Shown in pieces: positions 1-9,427 of a stretch of DNA of 64,000 nucleotides. The notes under the pieces are model-generated. The model saw only the letters and a program-made list of their open reading frames with translations, did no database searches and was not told the DNA's origin. The stretch is from Algoriphagus lutimaris (GTDB lineage: Bacteria; Bacteroidota; Bacteroidia; Cytophagales; Cyclobacteriaceae). The position numbers were made by a program, and so were the translations under genes. Each line of letters begins with the position of its first letter. The stretch's first letter is position 1. Where the stretch lies: assembly GCF_017051705.1 (NCBI RefSeq), contig NZ_JAFIDJ010000002.1, forward strand, positions 454,384-518,383. Direction: 5' to 3'.

Positions 1-2
1 AT

Positions 3-2465
3 GGAGTTTCTTTTATCAATGAAAACACCCTCCTTATAATCGGGGAATCCGGCACCATTTATAAAAGTGAGGACTTGGGTAATTCTTGGCAAAAAACTTC
101 CTCAACTTCTGTCAAGCTGAATGACATTCATTTTATTAATGAGAATATTGGCTTTATCACCGGGGAAGAAGGAACTATACTCAAAACGATAGATGGAGGC
201 ACCACTTTCGAAAATTTGACTATTCCCGTGAACACCCAATTGAATGCAATCAATTTTTCGAGTGAAACAACCGGGTATGCAGTAGGGGATGAAGGATCTA
301 TTATAAAAACAGAGGATGGAGGTAATAGTTGGATAGTTTTAAACTCAGGTGTAAGTAATAACTTAAATGATATTGGATTCAGCCCTCTTAATTCTAATAT
401 TATTGTGGTAGTTGGGTCAGAAGCCACTGCTTTAAAATCTATCAATGCTGGAGTTACTTTTTCAAAAGCGAATCTAGGTTCAGGGAATTCAAGAAAGCTA
501 AATGCGCTCGAATTTATTCCTGATTCAAACGTACTTTTGGCTGTTGGAGAAAATGGTTATGTGATCAGTTCAGGAAATGCCGGAAGTAATTATAGTACTA
601 GATTAGCGGGGTACAGAAATGATTTTGGTTCTATTGACTTCAAATCTGAGCGGGTTGGGTATATAGCAGGACAGCAGGGAACAGTGTTTCTAACAACTAA
701 CGGAGCCACCTCAATTATTAATAGGTCACTACCTGAAGAAACAGACATCAATGCCATTTCGTTTTGGAATAATGGTTTTGGGTACGCCTCCAGTAACTCT
801 GGCAAAGTATTTAGAACAAGTAATTCAGGATCATCTTGGGTATCCGTACCTGCAACTACCTCTGAGGATATCACTGGCTTCTATTTATTTGCACCTTCGG
901 TACTGTATATAACTGGAACGAATGGGTATATCGCCAGATCCTTTAATTCAGGTGGAACCTGGGATTCTGAAATTGTCACAAATACGAACGAAAACCTGAA
1001 AGACGTTACTTACTTTGATTTCCAAGTCGGCTTTGCCATGGGAGAAAACGGGCAGATCAGTTGGACCAATGGAGGAAACACATGGGAAAATCTTCCTAAA
1101 CTCAGTGAGCAACATTTAAACGCTTTAGCCAAGGTTGATTCCAGTACTGCTATTATTGTAGGAGATGGAGGTATTATTTTAAAATCAGAGGATTTAGCCA
1201 AAACCTGGAGAATCATTCCCACAGATATCACCGAAAACCTGAACTCTGTAGATTTTTGGGATGAAAATATTGGAATTATAGCAGGAGACAACGGGTTAAC
1301 ACTTCAAACCAAAGATGGAGGAGAGAGCTGGCTTCAAATAGAAACCGGTACAACCAGAAATTTGAATGCGGTCAGCATGGGAACATCATTAGTTGCATTT
1401 GCCGCAGGTGACGATGGCACTATTTTAAACTATACCTGTAGCACACCACCTGGGATTAGTGAAATAACAGGAGAAACGAGTGTGTGTCTTGGTAGTTCTA
1501 CCTACCAAGTGAATGACCAAGCCATTTCAGGATCCCAAATAGTATGGAGAGTAGATGGAGGTGAAATTATTTCAGGACAAGGCACCTCCCAAGTGGAAGT
1601 AAACTGGAATAAGACAGGAAGACAAGGTCTATTTGTAAGCCGACAAAATTTCTGTGGTAATGGTGAAACCTCTGCATTAGAGGTAGAAGTGCTGTCCTCA
1701 CCTACTTTAAACCTAGAAATAGAAGGCCTTGGTACCGTTTGTACGAATCAATCAGAGCTCTATACTTTACCTTCTGAGCAAGGAGTAATCTACATTTGGA
1801 CAGCAGAAGGAGGAGAAATCCTTTCTGGACAAAACAGTTCTGAAATAGAGGTTCTTTGGCAAGATCAGGGTACACAAACACTTTCTGTGGTTTTGGAAAA
1901 TACTTGTGGAAGTACAGCTCCCATTAGTAAAACTATTATAGTTGGAGCACCTCCTGAGCAGCCTAGTCTTATAGAAGGAGATCGACTAGTGGGATTCGGA
2001 GAAGCCTATTATACTATAGAACTACAGGAAGGAGTAGATTATCATTGGGAAATATCGGAAAATGGAGGCAGCATTCTATCTGGACAAGGAAGTTCTTCTG
2101 TAGTAGTGGATTGGAAATTGGAAGGAGATTTTATTTTAACAGTCACTCCCCAAAACAATTGCAATGAGGGAGAAGCCAGAGAACTTGAAGTTACAGTTAA
2201 CATTATCACTGGGGTTGAACCCAAGCCAGATCTCTCCCTAATTTTTTATCCTAATCCTAGCCAAGGAAGTTTAACAATTACATCGGATAACTTATCCGAT
2301 TACCAAGAAGTATCTATAATGAATGCTCTTGGACAAGAATTTATTCATTCAGTAATCCACGAAGGTCAGAGGGAAATCTATTTTACTGATTTGCCAAGAG
2401 GGTTGGCATTGATTCGATTACGAAATCATTCCAAAACAGTCGTGAAAAAGATTATAGTCAAGTAA
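3..2465 (+). CDS. T9SS type A cargo protein, YCF48-like propeller plus PKD-like domains (5' end missing)
   Basis: The frame is open from base 3, so the gene starts upstream of the window and its signal peptide is not visible. The first ~450 visible residues are tandem ~40-residue units of the form GEEGTILKTxDGGxTW, typical of YCF48/BNR-like beta-propellers. Three PKD-like Ig modules follow, each with a Cys near its start and an ISGQGxS-type strand. The last ~75 residues begin with FYPNPSQGSLTI and end in a basic KKIIVK, a T9SS type A sorting domain. I infer export by the T9SS and attachment to or release from the cell surface; ligand unknown. The family is clear, the specific role is not. Confidence 0.88.
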   Translation, partial: GVSFINENTLLIIGESGTIYKSEDLGNSWQKTSSTSVKLNDIHFINENIGFITGEEGTILKTIDGGTTFENLTIPVNTQLNAINFSSETTGYAVGDEGSIIKTEDGGNSWIVLNSGVSNNLNDIGFSPLNSNIIVVVGSEATALKSINAGVTFSKANLGSGNSRKLNALEFIPDSNVLLAVGENGYVISSGNAGSNYSTRLAGYRNDFGSIDFKSERVGYIAGQQGTVFLTTNGATSIINRSLPEETDINAISFWNNGFGYASSNSGKVFRTSNSGSSWVSVPATTSEDITGFYLFAPSVLYITGTNGYIARSFNSGGTWDSEIVTNTNENLKDVTYFDFQVGFAMGENGQISWTNGGNTWENLPKLSEQHLNALAKVDSSTAIIVGDGGIILKSEDLAKTWRIIPTDITENLNSVDFWDENIGIIAGDNGLTLQTKDGGESWLQIETGTTRNLNAVSMGTSLVAFAAGDDGTILNYTCSTPPGISEITGETSVCLGSSTYQVNDQAISGSQIVWRVDGGEIISGQGTSQVEVNWNKTGRQGLFVSRQNFCGNGETSALEVEVLSSPTLNLEIEGLGTVCTNQSELYTLPSEQGVIYIWTAEGGEILSGQNSSEIEVLWQDQGTQTLSVVLENTCGSTAPISKTIIVGAPPEQPSLIEGDRLVGFGEAYYTIELQEGVDYHWEISENGGSILSGQGSSSVVVDWKLEGDFILTVTPQNNCNEGEARELEVTVNIITGVEPKPDLSLIFYPNPSQGSLTITSDNLSDYQEVSIMNALGQEFIHSVIHEGQREIYFTDLPRGLALIRLRNHSKTVVKKIIVK

Positions 2466-2478
2466 ATAATTGACAGGG

Positions 2479-3009
2479 CTAAATATTTTCTTCTCCCCTG
2501 ACGATAACATATTGAAATAAATCTCCTACCACTCCATTTTTAATGAATCCTTTCTTTAGGATCGCTTCAGGGACGTATCCTGCTTTCTCCAAGACATTCA
2601 TGGATTGCCCGTTGAAATCATAGATTTGAGCATACAATCGCTGAATATCAAATTTTTCAAAAATGTATTTGGTATACAGCTTTACCGCCTCATTGGCTAT
2701 TCCCTTACCCCAAAAAGGCTCTCCTACCCAGAAACCTAATTCCATATTGGTTCTGAGTTCATCCTTTCCTCGCTCGGCTCCAATAGCTCCAGCTAATTTT
2801 CCCTCAAACTCAATGGCAAAATTCTGGGGTGGATTAAATTTTTGATTATGTTCTATCCAATGCCTTGCATCGTGAATTGTATAGGGTTGCGGAAAGCTAT
2901 CCCTCAAATTCATCGCAATTTTCGGATTGTTGGCAAGAGGATAGAGTTGATGGAAATGAGATTCATTCCAAGTGACTAAGTTGATTCCTCTTTCTCCTGC
3001 GATGTTCAT
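2479..3009 (-). CDS. GNAT family N-acetyltransferase (RimJ/RimL-like)
   Basis: A 176-residue protein of single-domain GNAT size. It shows the ELGFWVGEPFWGKGIANEAV stretch (around residues 90-110), which matches the acetyl-CoA pyrophosphate-binding loop of RimJ/RimL-type enzymes, and a C-terminal NVLEKAGYVPE motif shared by this subfamily. It would transfer acetyl from acetyl-CoA to an amine, either a protein N-terminus or a small molecule; the substrate cannot be told from sequence. It converges with the upstream cargo gene, 13 bases apart, and no clear terminator lies between. Start is the ATG at 3009. Confidence 0.85.
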   Translation of the reverse strand: MNIAGERGINLVTWNESHFHQLYPLANNPKIAMNLRDSFPQPYTIHDARHWIEHNQKFNPPQNFAIEFEGKLAGAIGAERGKDELRTNMELGFWVGEPFWGKGIANEAVKLYTKYIFEKFDIQRLYAQIYDFNGQSMNVLEKAGYVPEAILKKGFIKNGVVGDLFQYVIVRGEENI

Positions 3010-3093
3010 AAAAGTCGTTTGATTAATCCTTTAAGATACTATGGTTATCTCAAAAACAATAAAATTGCCAAAATTTCTATTTAAACAGACTTC

Positions 3094-4170
3094 CTAATTT
3101 TCTAAACCGGTTGATTGCATTTTTTCGAGGTTTTCCGCCATTCGTAATGCAGAAATAAAGTCCTCAATATGCCCATCCATCACATCTGGAAGGTTATAAA
3201 CTGTTTTATTAATTCTATGATCTGTCACTCTTGATTGAGAATAATTGTAGGTCCTGATTTTATCAGATCTATCCCCACTTCCTACCATGGATTTTCTTTG
3301 AGCTCCTACTGTTTCATTATGTTTGGCCAGCTCAATCTCATAAATTCTGGATCTCAATACTTTCAAGGCCTTTTCAAAGTTTTTAATCTGGGACTTTTCA
3401 TCCTGGCAAGTTACCACCAAACCTGTTGGAGCATGAGTCAATCGAACTGCTGAATAAGTAGTATTCACTGACTGTCCACCTGGACCTGAGGAACAAAAAG
3501 TGTCTTTTCTTACATCATTCATATCAAGGTGTACTTCCACCTCATCCATTTCCGGTAGTACCGCTACAGATGCGGCTGAAGTATGGACTCTACCTTGAGA
3601 TTCGGTGGCAGGCACTCGTTGAACACGGTGTACTCCTGACTCATATTTAAGCATTCCGTAGACATCTGCCCCAGAAACTGTGGCGATAATTTCTTTATAT
3701 CCTCCTGCTGAACCAAAAGTCAAATCGAGCACTGTTAATTTCCATCCTTGCATTTCGCAGAATCGCTCATACATTCTAAATAAGTCCCCTGCAAAGATAG
3801 CAGCCTCATCTCCTCCAGTACCACCGCGGATTTCAAGGATACAATCTTTGGAGTCATTCGGGTCTTTTGGAATTAATAACTGCTTCAAGTCCGCTTCCAG
3901 AACTTCCTTTCTATCCTTTAATTCCTCTATTTCAGCCTTGGCCATTTCACGGAAGTCAGGATCTTTTTCTTTATCCAGAATTTCTTTTGAACTGGTGATA
4001 TTTTGAAGGACCAACTTGTACTCATCATAGACCTTCACAATTTTTTCCAAGTCTTTGTACTCCTTGGTCAGCTTGGCATATTTACTCATATCAGCCATGC
4101 TTTCCGGCAATACAATGAGCTGGCCAACTTCTTCAAATCGATCCTTTAGGGCTTGTAATTTATCTAGCAT
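3094..4170 (-). CDS. prfA: Peptide chain release factor 1
   Basis: Class I release factor that reads UAA and UAG in the ribosomal A site and triggers peptidyl-tRNA hydrolysis. The PAT tripeptide that selects RF1 codons is near residue 188 in RVPATESQGR, and the catalytic GGQ is near 231-233 in SSGPGGQSVNTT. At 358 residues it has the usual RF1 length. I chose the ATG at 4170 (MLDKLQ). An in-frame TTG at 4191 would add seven residues but sits inside a TACTTTTG promoter box, so it is unlikely to be translated. The next gene, glmS, lies upstream on the same strand behind its own terminator. Confidence 0.97.
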   Translation of the reverse strand: MLDKLQALKDRFEEVGQLIVLPESMADMSKYAKLTKEYKDLEKIVKVYDEYKLVLQNITSSKEILDKEKDPDFREMAKAEIEELKDRKEVLEADLKQLLIPKDPNDSKDCILEIRGGTGGDEAAIFAGDLFRMYERFCEMQGWKLTVLDLTFGSAGGYKEIIATVSGADVYGMLKYESGVHRVQRVPATESQGRVHTSAASVAVLPEMDEVEVHLDMNDVRKDTFCSSGPGGQSVNTTYSAVRLTHAPTGLVVTCQDEKSQIKNFEKALKVLRSRIYEIELAKHNETVGAQRKSMVGSGDRSDKIRTYNYSQSRVTDHRINKTVYNLPDVMDGHIEDFISALRMAENLEKMQSTGLEN

Positions 4171-4188
4171 AGTTATTCTTTCGCATAG

Positions 4189-4196
4189 CAAAAGTA
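4189..4196 (-). promoter_or_regulatory. Bacteroidota -7 box of prfA
   Basis: TACTTTTG on the minus strand, followed by C, fits the TAnnTTTG(C) box used by the Bacteroidota housekeeping sigma factor. It ends 18 bases before the prfA ATG. No clear -33 TTTG is seen. Confidence 0.5.
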
Positions 4197-4289
4197 GGGA
4201 ATTTTATCGGTTGCTAGAAAATACCAAAAAAGTATGACCTAAGAATTCTGTGGAATTTAGTAGTGCTCCCTTATTAAAATAAGTTTATA

Positions 4290-4317
4290 AAAAAGGCTGT
4301 CTGAACTAGACAGCCTT
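4290..4317 (-). terminator. Intrinsic terminator of glmS
   Basis: A perfect 10-bp stem, AAGGCTGTCT with AGACAGCCTT, and a 5-base loop. Read on the minus strand it is followed by a run of Ts. It lies just beyond the glmS stop and separates glmS from prfA. Confidence 0.88.
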
Positions 4318-4323
4318 AGATTT

Positions 4324-6165
4324 TTATTCAACAGTAACTGACTTGGCCAAATTCCTCGGCTGGTCTACGTTACATCCACGCATCACTGCGATATGGTAAG
4401 ATAGTAACTGAAGAGGTACCACAGCTACCAAAGGGACAAAGGCCTCATGGATAGCAGGAATCTCTATCACGTGATCTGCCATTCCTTTGACAGTCGTATC
4501 GCCTTCTGTAACTACTGCGATAACCTTGCCTTTTCTAGCTTTAACCTCCTGAATGTTGGATACAACTTTTTCATAGGAACTATCTTGCGTAGCAATAAAA
4601 ATTACCGGCATTTCTTCATCTATCAATGCGATCGGACCATGCTTCATTTCTGCTGCTGGGTAGCCTTCCGCATGTATATATGAGATCTCTTTGAGCTTCA
4701 ATGCACCTTCCAACGCCACAGGGAAATTATATCCTCTTCCCAGATATAAGGCATTTCTCACATCCTTATATTCCGAGGCAATGTATTGGATCACATCATT
4801 GGTCTTTAATGCAGTCTCCACTTTGGATGGAACAGATGCCAATTCATGCAATAATTGGATATATCTGCTTTCGGGTAATGTCCCTCTTTGGTAGCCCAAT
4901 TTTAAAGCCATCATAGCCAAAACAGATATCTGAGCTGTAAATGCTTTGGTAGAAGCCACTCCAATTTCGGGGCCTGCGTGGGTATAGGAACCAGCATGGG
5001 TAGCCCTAGGAATTGAAGAACCTACCACATTACAAACTCCAAAAATGGTTGCACCTTTGGACTTTGCCAATTCAATTGCTGCCAAGGTATCGGCTGTTTC
5101 TCCGGATTGTGAAATGGCAATCACAAAATCTTTTTCACTAATCACGGGATTTCTATACCTGAATTCGGAAGCATATTCCACCTCCACAGGTACTCGAGCA
5201 AATTCTTCAAATAGGTATTCTGCTACTAAACCGGCATGCCAAGAGGTGCCGCAAGCAGTAATGATGATCCGTTCTGCATTTTGGAATTTATTCATATAGT
5301 CCCTCAATCCACCTAGGACCAACCTACCAGATTTTGCATCCAATCTACCTCTTAGGCAGTCTGCAATGGATTTGGGCTGTTCGTATATTTCTTTGAGCAT
5401 AAAATGCTCATATCCACCTTTTTCGATAGCTTCCAGCTCCAATTCCAATTGATTGATATAAGGATTGGTTTCCACATTTTCAATCGTTTTGATTTGAAGC
5501 CTATTGTCTCGAATCACGGCGATTTCATAATCATCCAGATACACTACCTTGTTGGTATATTCAATAATTGGAGTAGCATCGGAGGCCAAAAAGTATTCAT
5601 CTTCACCTATCCCAATTACCAAAGGAGAACCTTTTCTAGCGGCAATCAAGGTATCAGGTTCATCTTTATTGATTAAGACTATAGCATATGCCCCAACTAC
5701 TTTATGAAGTGCCAACCTTAAGGCCTCTTCTAGGCTACAGTCGTTATTGGCATAGATATCTTCAATAAACTTGATGAATACTTCCGTATCGGTTTCACTT
5801 TGAAATTGATATCCTTTTTTCTCCAGATCCTTTTTTAGGACTTCATAATTTTCGATAATCCCATTATGAATAATCGCCAAATGCTCCGAAGAAGAATAGT
5901 GAGGATGTGCATTCACATCATTGGGCTCCCCATGAGTAGCCCAACGGGTATGCCCTATCCCTATCTTGGAACGGAGATTTCCATTATCCTGTAGGTGTTT
6001 TTCCAATTCGGAAACCTTCCCTTTCTTCTTATAGATCCCTAATCCTTGATCATCTAAAAGTGCGACTCCAGCACTATCATACCCCCTATATTCTAATCGA
6101 CGAAGTCCTTTGATGATAATAGGCAAAGCCTCTTGCTGGCCTACATATGCAACAATTCCACACAT
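4324..6165 (-). CDS. glmS: Glutamine-fructose-6-phosphate aminotransferase (isomerizing)
   Basis: Makes glucosamine-6-phosphate from fructose-6-phosphate and glutamine, the first step to UDP-GlcNAc for peptidoglycan and lipopolysaccharide. The N-terminal Ntn glutaminase domain starts MCGIVAYVG, with Cys exposed as nucleophile once Met is removed. Two SIS sugar-isomerase domains follow, marked by CGTSWHAG, by AGPEIGVASTKAF and by HAEGYPAAEMKHGP, and the end DQPRNLAKSVTVE is typical. I chose the ATG at 6165, because catalysis needs Cys at position 2; a longer reading would bury it behind 16 residues. Length 613 residues. No glmS ribozyme is evident upstream. Confidence 0.97.
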   Translation of the reverse strand: MCGIVAYVGQQEALPIIIKGLRRLEYRGYDSAGVALLDDQGLGIYKKKGKVSELEKHLQDNGNLRSKIGIGHTRWATHGEPNDVNAHPHYSSSEHLAIIHNGIIENYEVLKKDLEKKGYQFQSETDTEVFIKFIEDIYANNDCSLEEALRLALHKVVGAYAIVLINKDEPDTLIAARKGSPLVIGIGEDEYFLASDATPIIEYTNKVVYLDDYEIAVIRDNRLQIKTIENVETNPYINQLELELEAIEKGGYEHFMLKEIYEQPKSIADCLRGRLDAKSGRLVLGGLRDYMNKFQNAERIIITACGTSWHAGLVAEYLFEEFARVPVEVEYASEFRYRNPVISEKDFVIAISQSGETADTLAAIELAKSKGATIFGVCNVVGSSIPRATHAGSYTHAGPEIGVASTKAFTAQISVLAMMALKLGYQRGTLPESRYIQLLHELASVPSKVETALKTNDVIQYIASEYKDVRNALYLGRGYNFPVALEGALKLKEISYIHAEGYPAAEMKHGPIALIDEEMPVIFIATQDSSYEKVVSNIQEVKARKGKVIAVVTEGDTTVKGMADHVIEIPAIHEAFVPLVAVVPLQLLSYHIAVMRGCNVDQPRNLAKSVTVE

Positions 6166-6221
6166 ATTTAAAAATTCTTTAGTATTATTTGAACTTGCAC
6201 AAATAAACATCATTCATGTCA

Positions 6222-6259
6222 AAAAAAATAGCCGACTTCTTAAAAATAAAGAAGTCGGC
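6222..6259 (-). terminator. Intrinsic terminator after the DUF4270 gene
   Basis: Stem GCCGACTTCTT with AAGAAGTCGGC, an 8-base A/T-rich loop, and a T-run (eight A on the plus strand at about 6222-6229) on the minus strand. It ends the GT5-DUF4270 transcript before glmS. Confidence 0.85.
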
Positions 6260-6284
6260 CTTTAATATTTATTAAAATCTGGTG

Positions 6285-7655
6285 TTACCTAATTTTGGAA
6301 TAGATAACCCGGACTTTTACTTTATCACTACCCACTTTGAATTGTCTTAAAGACTCCCGGAATGGATCATTATTTATACCAATAGGGCTACTAATATAAC
6401 CTCCATAAATCAACCAATCTCTTCTTGTTAATTGACCTCTGAAAACAGCATTCACATGCGAGGTAATTAATTCAGAATAAGAATTTGATTCAGAATCAAA
6501 TTTTATTGAGGCAGGAGCAGTTACATTTGGAACAACATCTCCATCTTCATTTGTGTAAACTTGAGATTGCCCATCTGCTTGTACCGTAAAATAAACTGTG
6601 TTAGTACCTTGCAAGAAATTATTATTGGCATCCGTGAAATACATTGCAAGAGAAGATGGGGGTGTTTGACCTTCTGAAACTTCCTCGATCTCTCCAATAG
6701 TCAACAGCACTTGATTAAATGTAACGCCAGATAAGGTATCCAAAAAAGCATCTAAAGGACTCGTATCCAATCTAATCATCATACCAAGTCCAGACTTCAA
6801 ACCTACCGTAGATCCAGTAGAATAATTTTTTCCCGGTTCCGTAACCACACTAGTCGGCGTATTACTTCTGTCGCTATCCACATTATTGAAATATCTGGAA
6901 GAAGTGGTATTGATTTCATAAGAAGAAGAAACCGTATCCCCGGGATAATGAAAATAAGTAACTATCCTCGTTTTTTCATTCAAATCGATTCCAAAAGAAG
7001 TATTATCTCCCTCTCTTCCTTTGAAGGCCATTCCAGGCAAATATTCTCTGAACTTGAAAATATCTTCAAACTCTACCCCTCTTTTGATTTTACCAAATAA
7101 CTCTTCCTGAAATTCCTCATTGACAGTCATGGATACCACAGTATCCCTAACTTCTCCAAATACAAATTCACCGGTTGCGATTGGATTTTCTTCATAGGCC
7201 AGTTTATCAAAACTATAATAAACCGTATCTAGAATTGGCTCTGACAAACGGTGGATAGAAAGAAGTTTTGGCTCATCTAGATTTGATCCATTCACACTAA
7301 TAACGTCTACCTCAAACAACATAGAATCCAAAAACGCTTCAGATTCTGGTCGCTTTGCTGCAGTATTAAAATACATACGAGTATAACCTGTCCCCTCTGT
7401 TCTACCGAAATAGTCGTCCTCTTCCACCCCAACTATCAAGTTTCCTTTGTTGGTAGTATTAAACGAATCCAACAACACCACCTCTGCAGGGAATTCGAAC
7501 TCCTCGAAAAACACACCAATCTGGTCGTTTCCGGGACCGAGCTCGATACCTACAGAGGCGGGGTCGCTACAAGAATTTGTTAGAATAATGGACAAGAGGG
7601 CCAAAAAGGCCAATTTAACCGGCGAGACTTGTGTAGATGCCGTATAGCTCTTCAT
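6285..7655 (-). CDS. DUF4270 domain lipoprotein
   Basis: A 456-residue protein with a hydrophobic N-terminal segment and an LTNSC lipobox around residues 17-21, so probably a lipoprotein at the outer membrane or surface. The rest matches my recollection of DUF4270, an all-beta family of unknown function in Bacteroidota. The start chosen is the ATG at 7655, which puts the lipobox at a normal distance; an upstream Met at 7688 adds 11 residues. The start lies about 40 bases inside the end of the upstream GT5 gene, so the two are likely translationally coupled. This GT5-DUF4270 pair beside panC recurs in the phylum as far as I recall, but its function is not established. Confidence 0.85.
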   Translation of the reverse strand: MKSYTASTQVSPVKLAFLALLSIILTNSCSDPASVGIELGPGNDQIGVFFEEFEFPAEVVLLDSFNTTNKGNLIVGVEEDDYFGRTEGTGYTRMYFNTAAKRPESEAFLDSMLFEVDVISVNGSNLDEPKLLSIHRLSEPILDTVYYSFDKLAYEENPIATGEFVFGEVRDTVVSMTVNEEFQEELFGKIKRGVEFEDIFKFREYLPGMAFKGREGDNTSFGIDLNEKTRIVTYFHYPGDTVSSSYEINTTSSRYFNNVDSDRSNTPTSVVTEPGKNYSTGSTVGLKSGLGMMIRLDTSPLDAFLDTLSGVTFNQVLLTIGEIEEVSEGQTPPSSLAMYFTDANNNFLQGTNTVYFTVQADGQSQVYTNEDGDVVPNVTAPASIKFDSESNSYSELITSHVNAVFRGQLTRRDWLIYGGYISSPIGINNDPFRESLRQFKVGSDKVKVRVIYSKIR

Positions 7656-8427
7656 GAGCTTGTTCTTCTGCTTCGATGCTGATTTCAAACTTCTTGTCTT
7701 TTGAGAAATCCTCTATTAGTTGGTTCAATTTATCTGACACTTCGGCGCCTTTCACCACCATGTCTGCATATTGCATACCCATGCTGATAAAGCCTTCGAA
7801 GTCTTTGCTTTTCAAAGGTGCTAAAATAGTATCATCTATGTCTACCATCTTAACCTTGTTTAACAAATCATCGCCAAAGGTATGAGAAAATCCGTTGTTA
7901 TAAATAGCAAACACAGATTTCGTCTCCTTAAATAAAGGTTCGTTTTTATAGGTGGTTTTCAAATACATTGGAATCAAGCTGGTCATCCAGTCATTACAAT
8001 GTACGATATCAGGTGCCCAACCCAATTTTTTTACAGTTTCGATTACTCCTTTACAGAAGAAAATGGCTCTTTCATCATTATCTTCATAAAACTTCTGCTG
8101 CTTATCGTGGAATACACTCTTCCTTTGGAAGTAATCTTCATTATCGATAAAGTAAACCTGAAGTTTAGCGTTTGGAATAGACGCAACTTTAATTACTAAT
8201 GGCTTTTCCTCTTCTCCTACTGCGATGTTGATTCCTGAGAGTCGGACTACTTCATGTAGTCTGTTTTTTCTTTCATTGATCAAACCGAATCTTGGAACCA
8301 AAATACGAATCTCCATTCCGCGCTCTTGCATAGCTTGAGGAAGCGATCTTAGGAAATTGGCTACTTCGGAAGTTTCGAGAAAAGGGTTGATTTCACTGGC
8401 AACGTAGAGAATACGTAGTTTAGACAT
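7615..8427 (-). CDS. Glycogen/starch synthase N-terminal domain protein (GT5, half-length)
   Basis: Starts MSKLRILYVASEINPF, the classical N-terminus of GT5 glycogen synthases, and keeps IVHCNDWMTSLIP, the conserved HxxDW region. At 270 residues it lacks the whole C-terminal Rossmann domain of GlgA (usual total about 480). Where GlgA has the KxGGLADV ADP-glucose loop, this protein reads LETSEVANFL, so the Lys and both Gly are missing. The sequence then ends in a charged helix rather than a linker. I infer it is not an ordinary glycogen synthase; a binding or regulatory role is possible. It is divergent from panC and followed by the overlapping DUF4270 gene. Confidence 0.82.
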   Translation of the reverse strand: MSKLRILYVASEINPFLETSEVANFLRSLPQAMQERGMEIRILVPRFGLINERKNRLHEVVRLSGINIAVGEEEKPLVIKVASIPNAKLQVYFIDNEDYFQRKSVFHDKQQKFYEDNDERAIFFCKGVIETVKKLGWAPDIVHCNDWMTSLIPMYLKTTYKNEPLFKETKSVFAIYNNGFSHTFGDDLLNKVKMVDIDDTILAPLKSKDFEGFISMGMQYADMVVKGAEVSDKLNQLIEDFSKDKKFEISIEAEEQAHEELYGIYTSLAG

Positions 8428-8468
8428 GCTCTTTGGATTTTAGCGTTATTAGGTGATAAACAACGATA

Positions 8469-8476
8469 CAAAGATA
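8469..8476 (-). promoter_or_regulatory. Bacteroidota -7 box of the GT5-DUF4270 operon
   Basis: TATCTTTG on the minus strand, 41 bases before the GT5 ATG. It is back to back with the panC promoter within about 130 bases. Confidence 0.45.
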
Positions 8477-8497
8477 ATAAAAAAAGCCCAAAACGCA

Positions 8498-8526
8498 TTG
8501 TTTTTCTAAATATTAATCTACTTTTG
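8498..8526 (+). promoter_or_regulatory. Promoter of panC (-33 TTG, -7 TACTTTTG)
   Basis: TTG at 8498-8500, an 18-base spacer, then TACTTTTGC from 8519. This is the best full match to the Bacteroidota sigma consensus in the window. Confidence 0.6.
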
Positions 8527-8557
8527 CGGCTATTTACCTATCAAACACCCTTTTCCC

Positions 8558-9406
8558 TTGCAGGTATTCAATAATGAAGCCAAATGGCATACTTACTGGA
8601 TTAAAACCCTTCAAACGCATAAATCAATAGGATTTGTCCCAACCATGGGAGCTCTTCACGAAGGTCATTTAGAATTGATCAAAGCATCAAAAAAAACCTG
8701 TGACATCACTGTAGTTTCCATATTCGTCAATCCTATTCAGTTTAATAATGCGGAGGATTTCGAGAAATATCCCGTCTTGACCGACCAGGATTTATCTTTA
8801 TTGAGACAGGAAGAAGTAGATTATGTTTTTCTACCGTCCAAGGAAACCATTTATCCAGAATCCCCGGTTTTAAGCTTCAATTTTGGACATTTGGAAAACG
8901 TATTGGAAGGGGAATTTAGACCAGGTCATTTTAGTGGGGTAGGAATTATCGTATCCAAACTATTTAATATTATACGACCCACCATTGCATTTTTTGGGCA
9001 AAAAGACCTTCAACAAGTTGCCATCATCAAAAGATTGGTGTTAGACCTTTCTTTTCCATTAAAAATAAAGGTCGTTCCTACCAAAAGGGAACAAGATGGA
9101 TTGGCACTTTCATCTAGAAACATGAGGTTATCTTCTATTGAAAGAGAAAAGGCCCTGCTTCTAATAAACAGTTTAATTCAAGCAAAGAATGAACTATTGA
9201 CCGGCAAAAGTTGGTTGGAGGTTCGGAACAAAGTTCGGCAATCATTTGAGGAAGAGCCGCTGACGCAATTAGAGTACTTTGAACTGGTTCACCCTGAAAC
9301 ATTTGAGGTTTTCAGAGAATTTGATCCACATAAAAAGTCCGCCATTTGCGTGGCCTCGTTTGTAGGAATTGTCAGATTAATAGACAACCTATCAATTAAT
9401 CCTTAA
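8558..9406 (+). CDS. panC: Pantothenate synthetase
   Basis: Condenses pantoate and beta-alanine with ATP to make pantothenate, the coenzyme A precursor. Shows FVPTMGALHEGH (nucleotidyl-transferase HxGH), FVNPIQFNNAEDFEKYP, the FFGQKDLQQ block and the LSSRNMRLS block that replaces KMSKS. The start is a TTG at 8558. There is no in-frame ATG before Met30 of the HEGH motif, and with TTG the distance to that Met equals that in E. coli PanC (position 30), which supports it. Length 282 residues. It is followed by panD, 21 bases later, which supplies the beta-alanine. Confidence 0.96.
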   Translation: MQVFNNEAKWHTYWIKTLQTHKSIGFVPTMGALHEGHLELIKASKKTCDITVVSIFVNPIQFNNAEDFEKYPVLTDQDLSLLRQEEVDYVFLPSKETIYPESPVLSFNFGHLENVLEGEFRPGHFSGVGIIVSKLFNIIRPTIAFFGQKDLQQVAIIKRLVLDLSFPLKIKVVPTKREQDGLALSSRNMRLSSIEREKALLLINSLIQAKNELLTGKSWLEVRNKVRQSFEEEPLTQLEYFELVHPETFEVFREFDPHKKSAICVASFVGIVRLIDNLSINP

Positions 9407-9411
9407 TTTTG
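9404..9411 (+). promoter_or_regulatory. Possible internal -7 box before panD
   Basis: TAATTTTGC overlaps the panC stop codon, 16 bases before the panD ATG. It could add a promoter inside the pan operon. No -33 element is visible. Confidence 0.35.
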
Positions 9412-9427
9412 CGGCAAATTTCAAACA

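Noticed and set aside
4189-4191. TTG start of prfA
   Set aside because: It lies inside the TACTTTTG box; the ATG at 4170 gives a normal RF1 of 358 residues.
6166-6213. GlmS longer by 16 residues
   Set aside because: The catalytic Cys must follow the initiator Met, which only the ATG at 6165 allows.
6166-6230. glmS riboswitch ribozyme
   Set aside because: The leader is short and lacks the conserved core; not expected in Bacteroidota.
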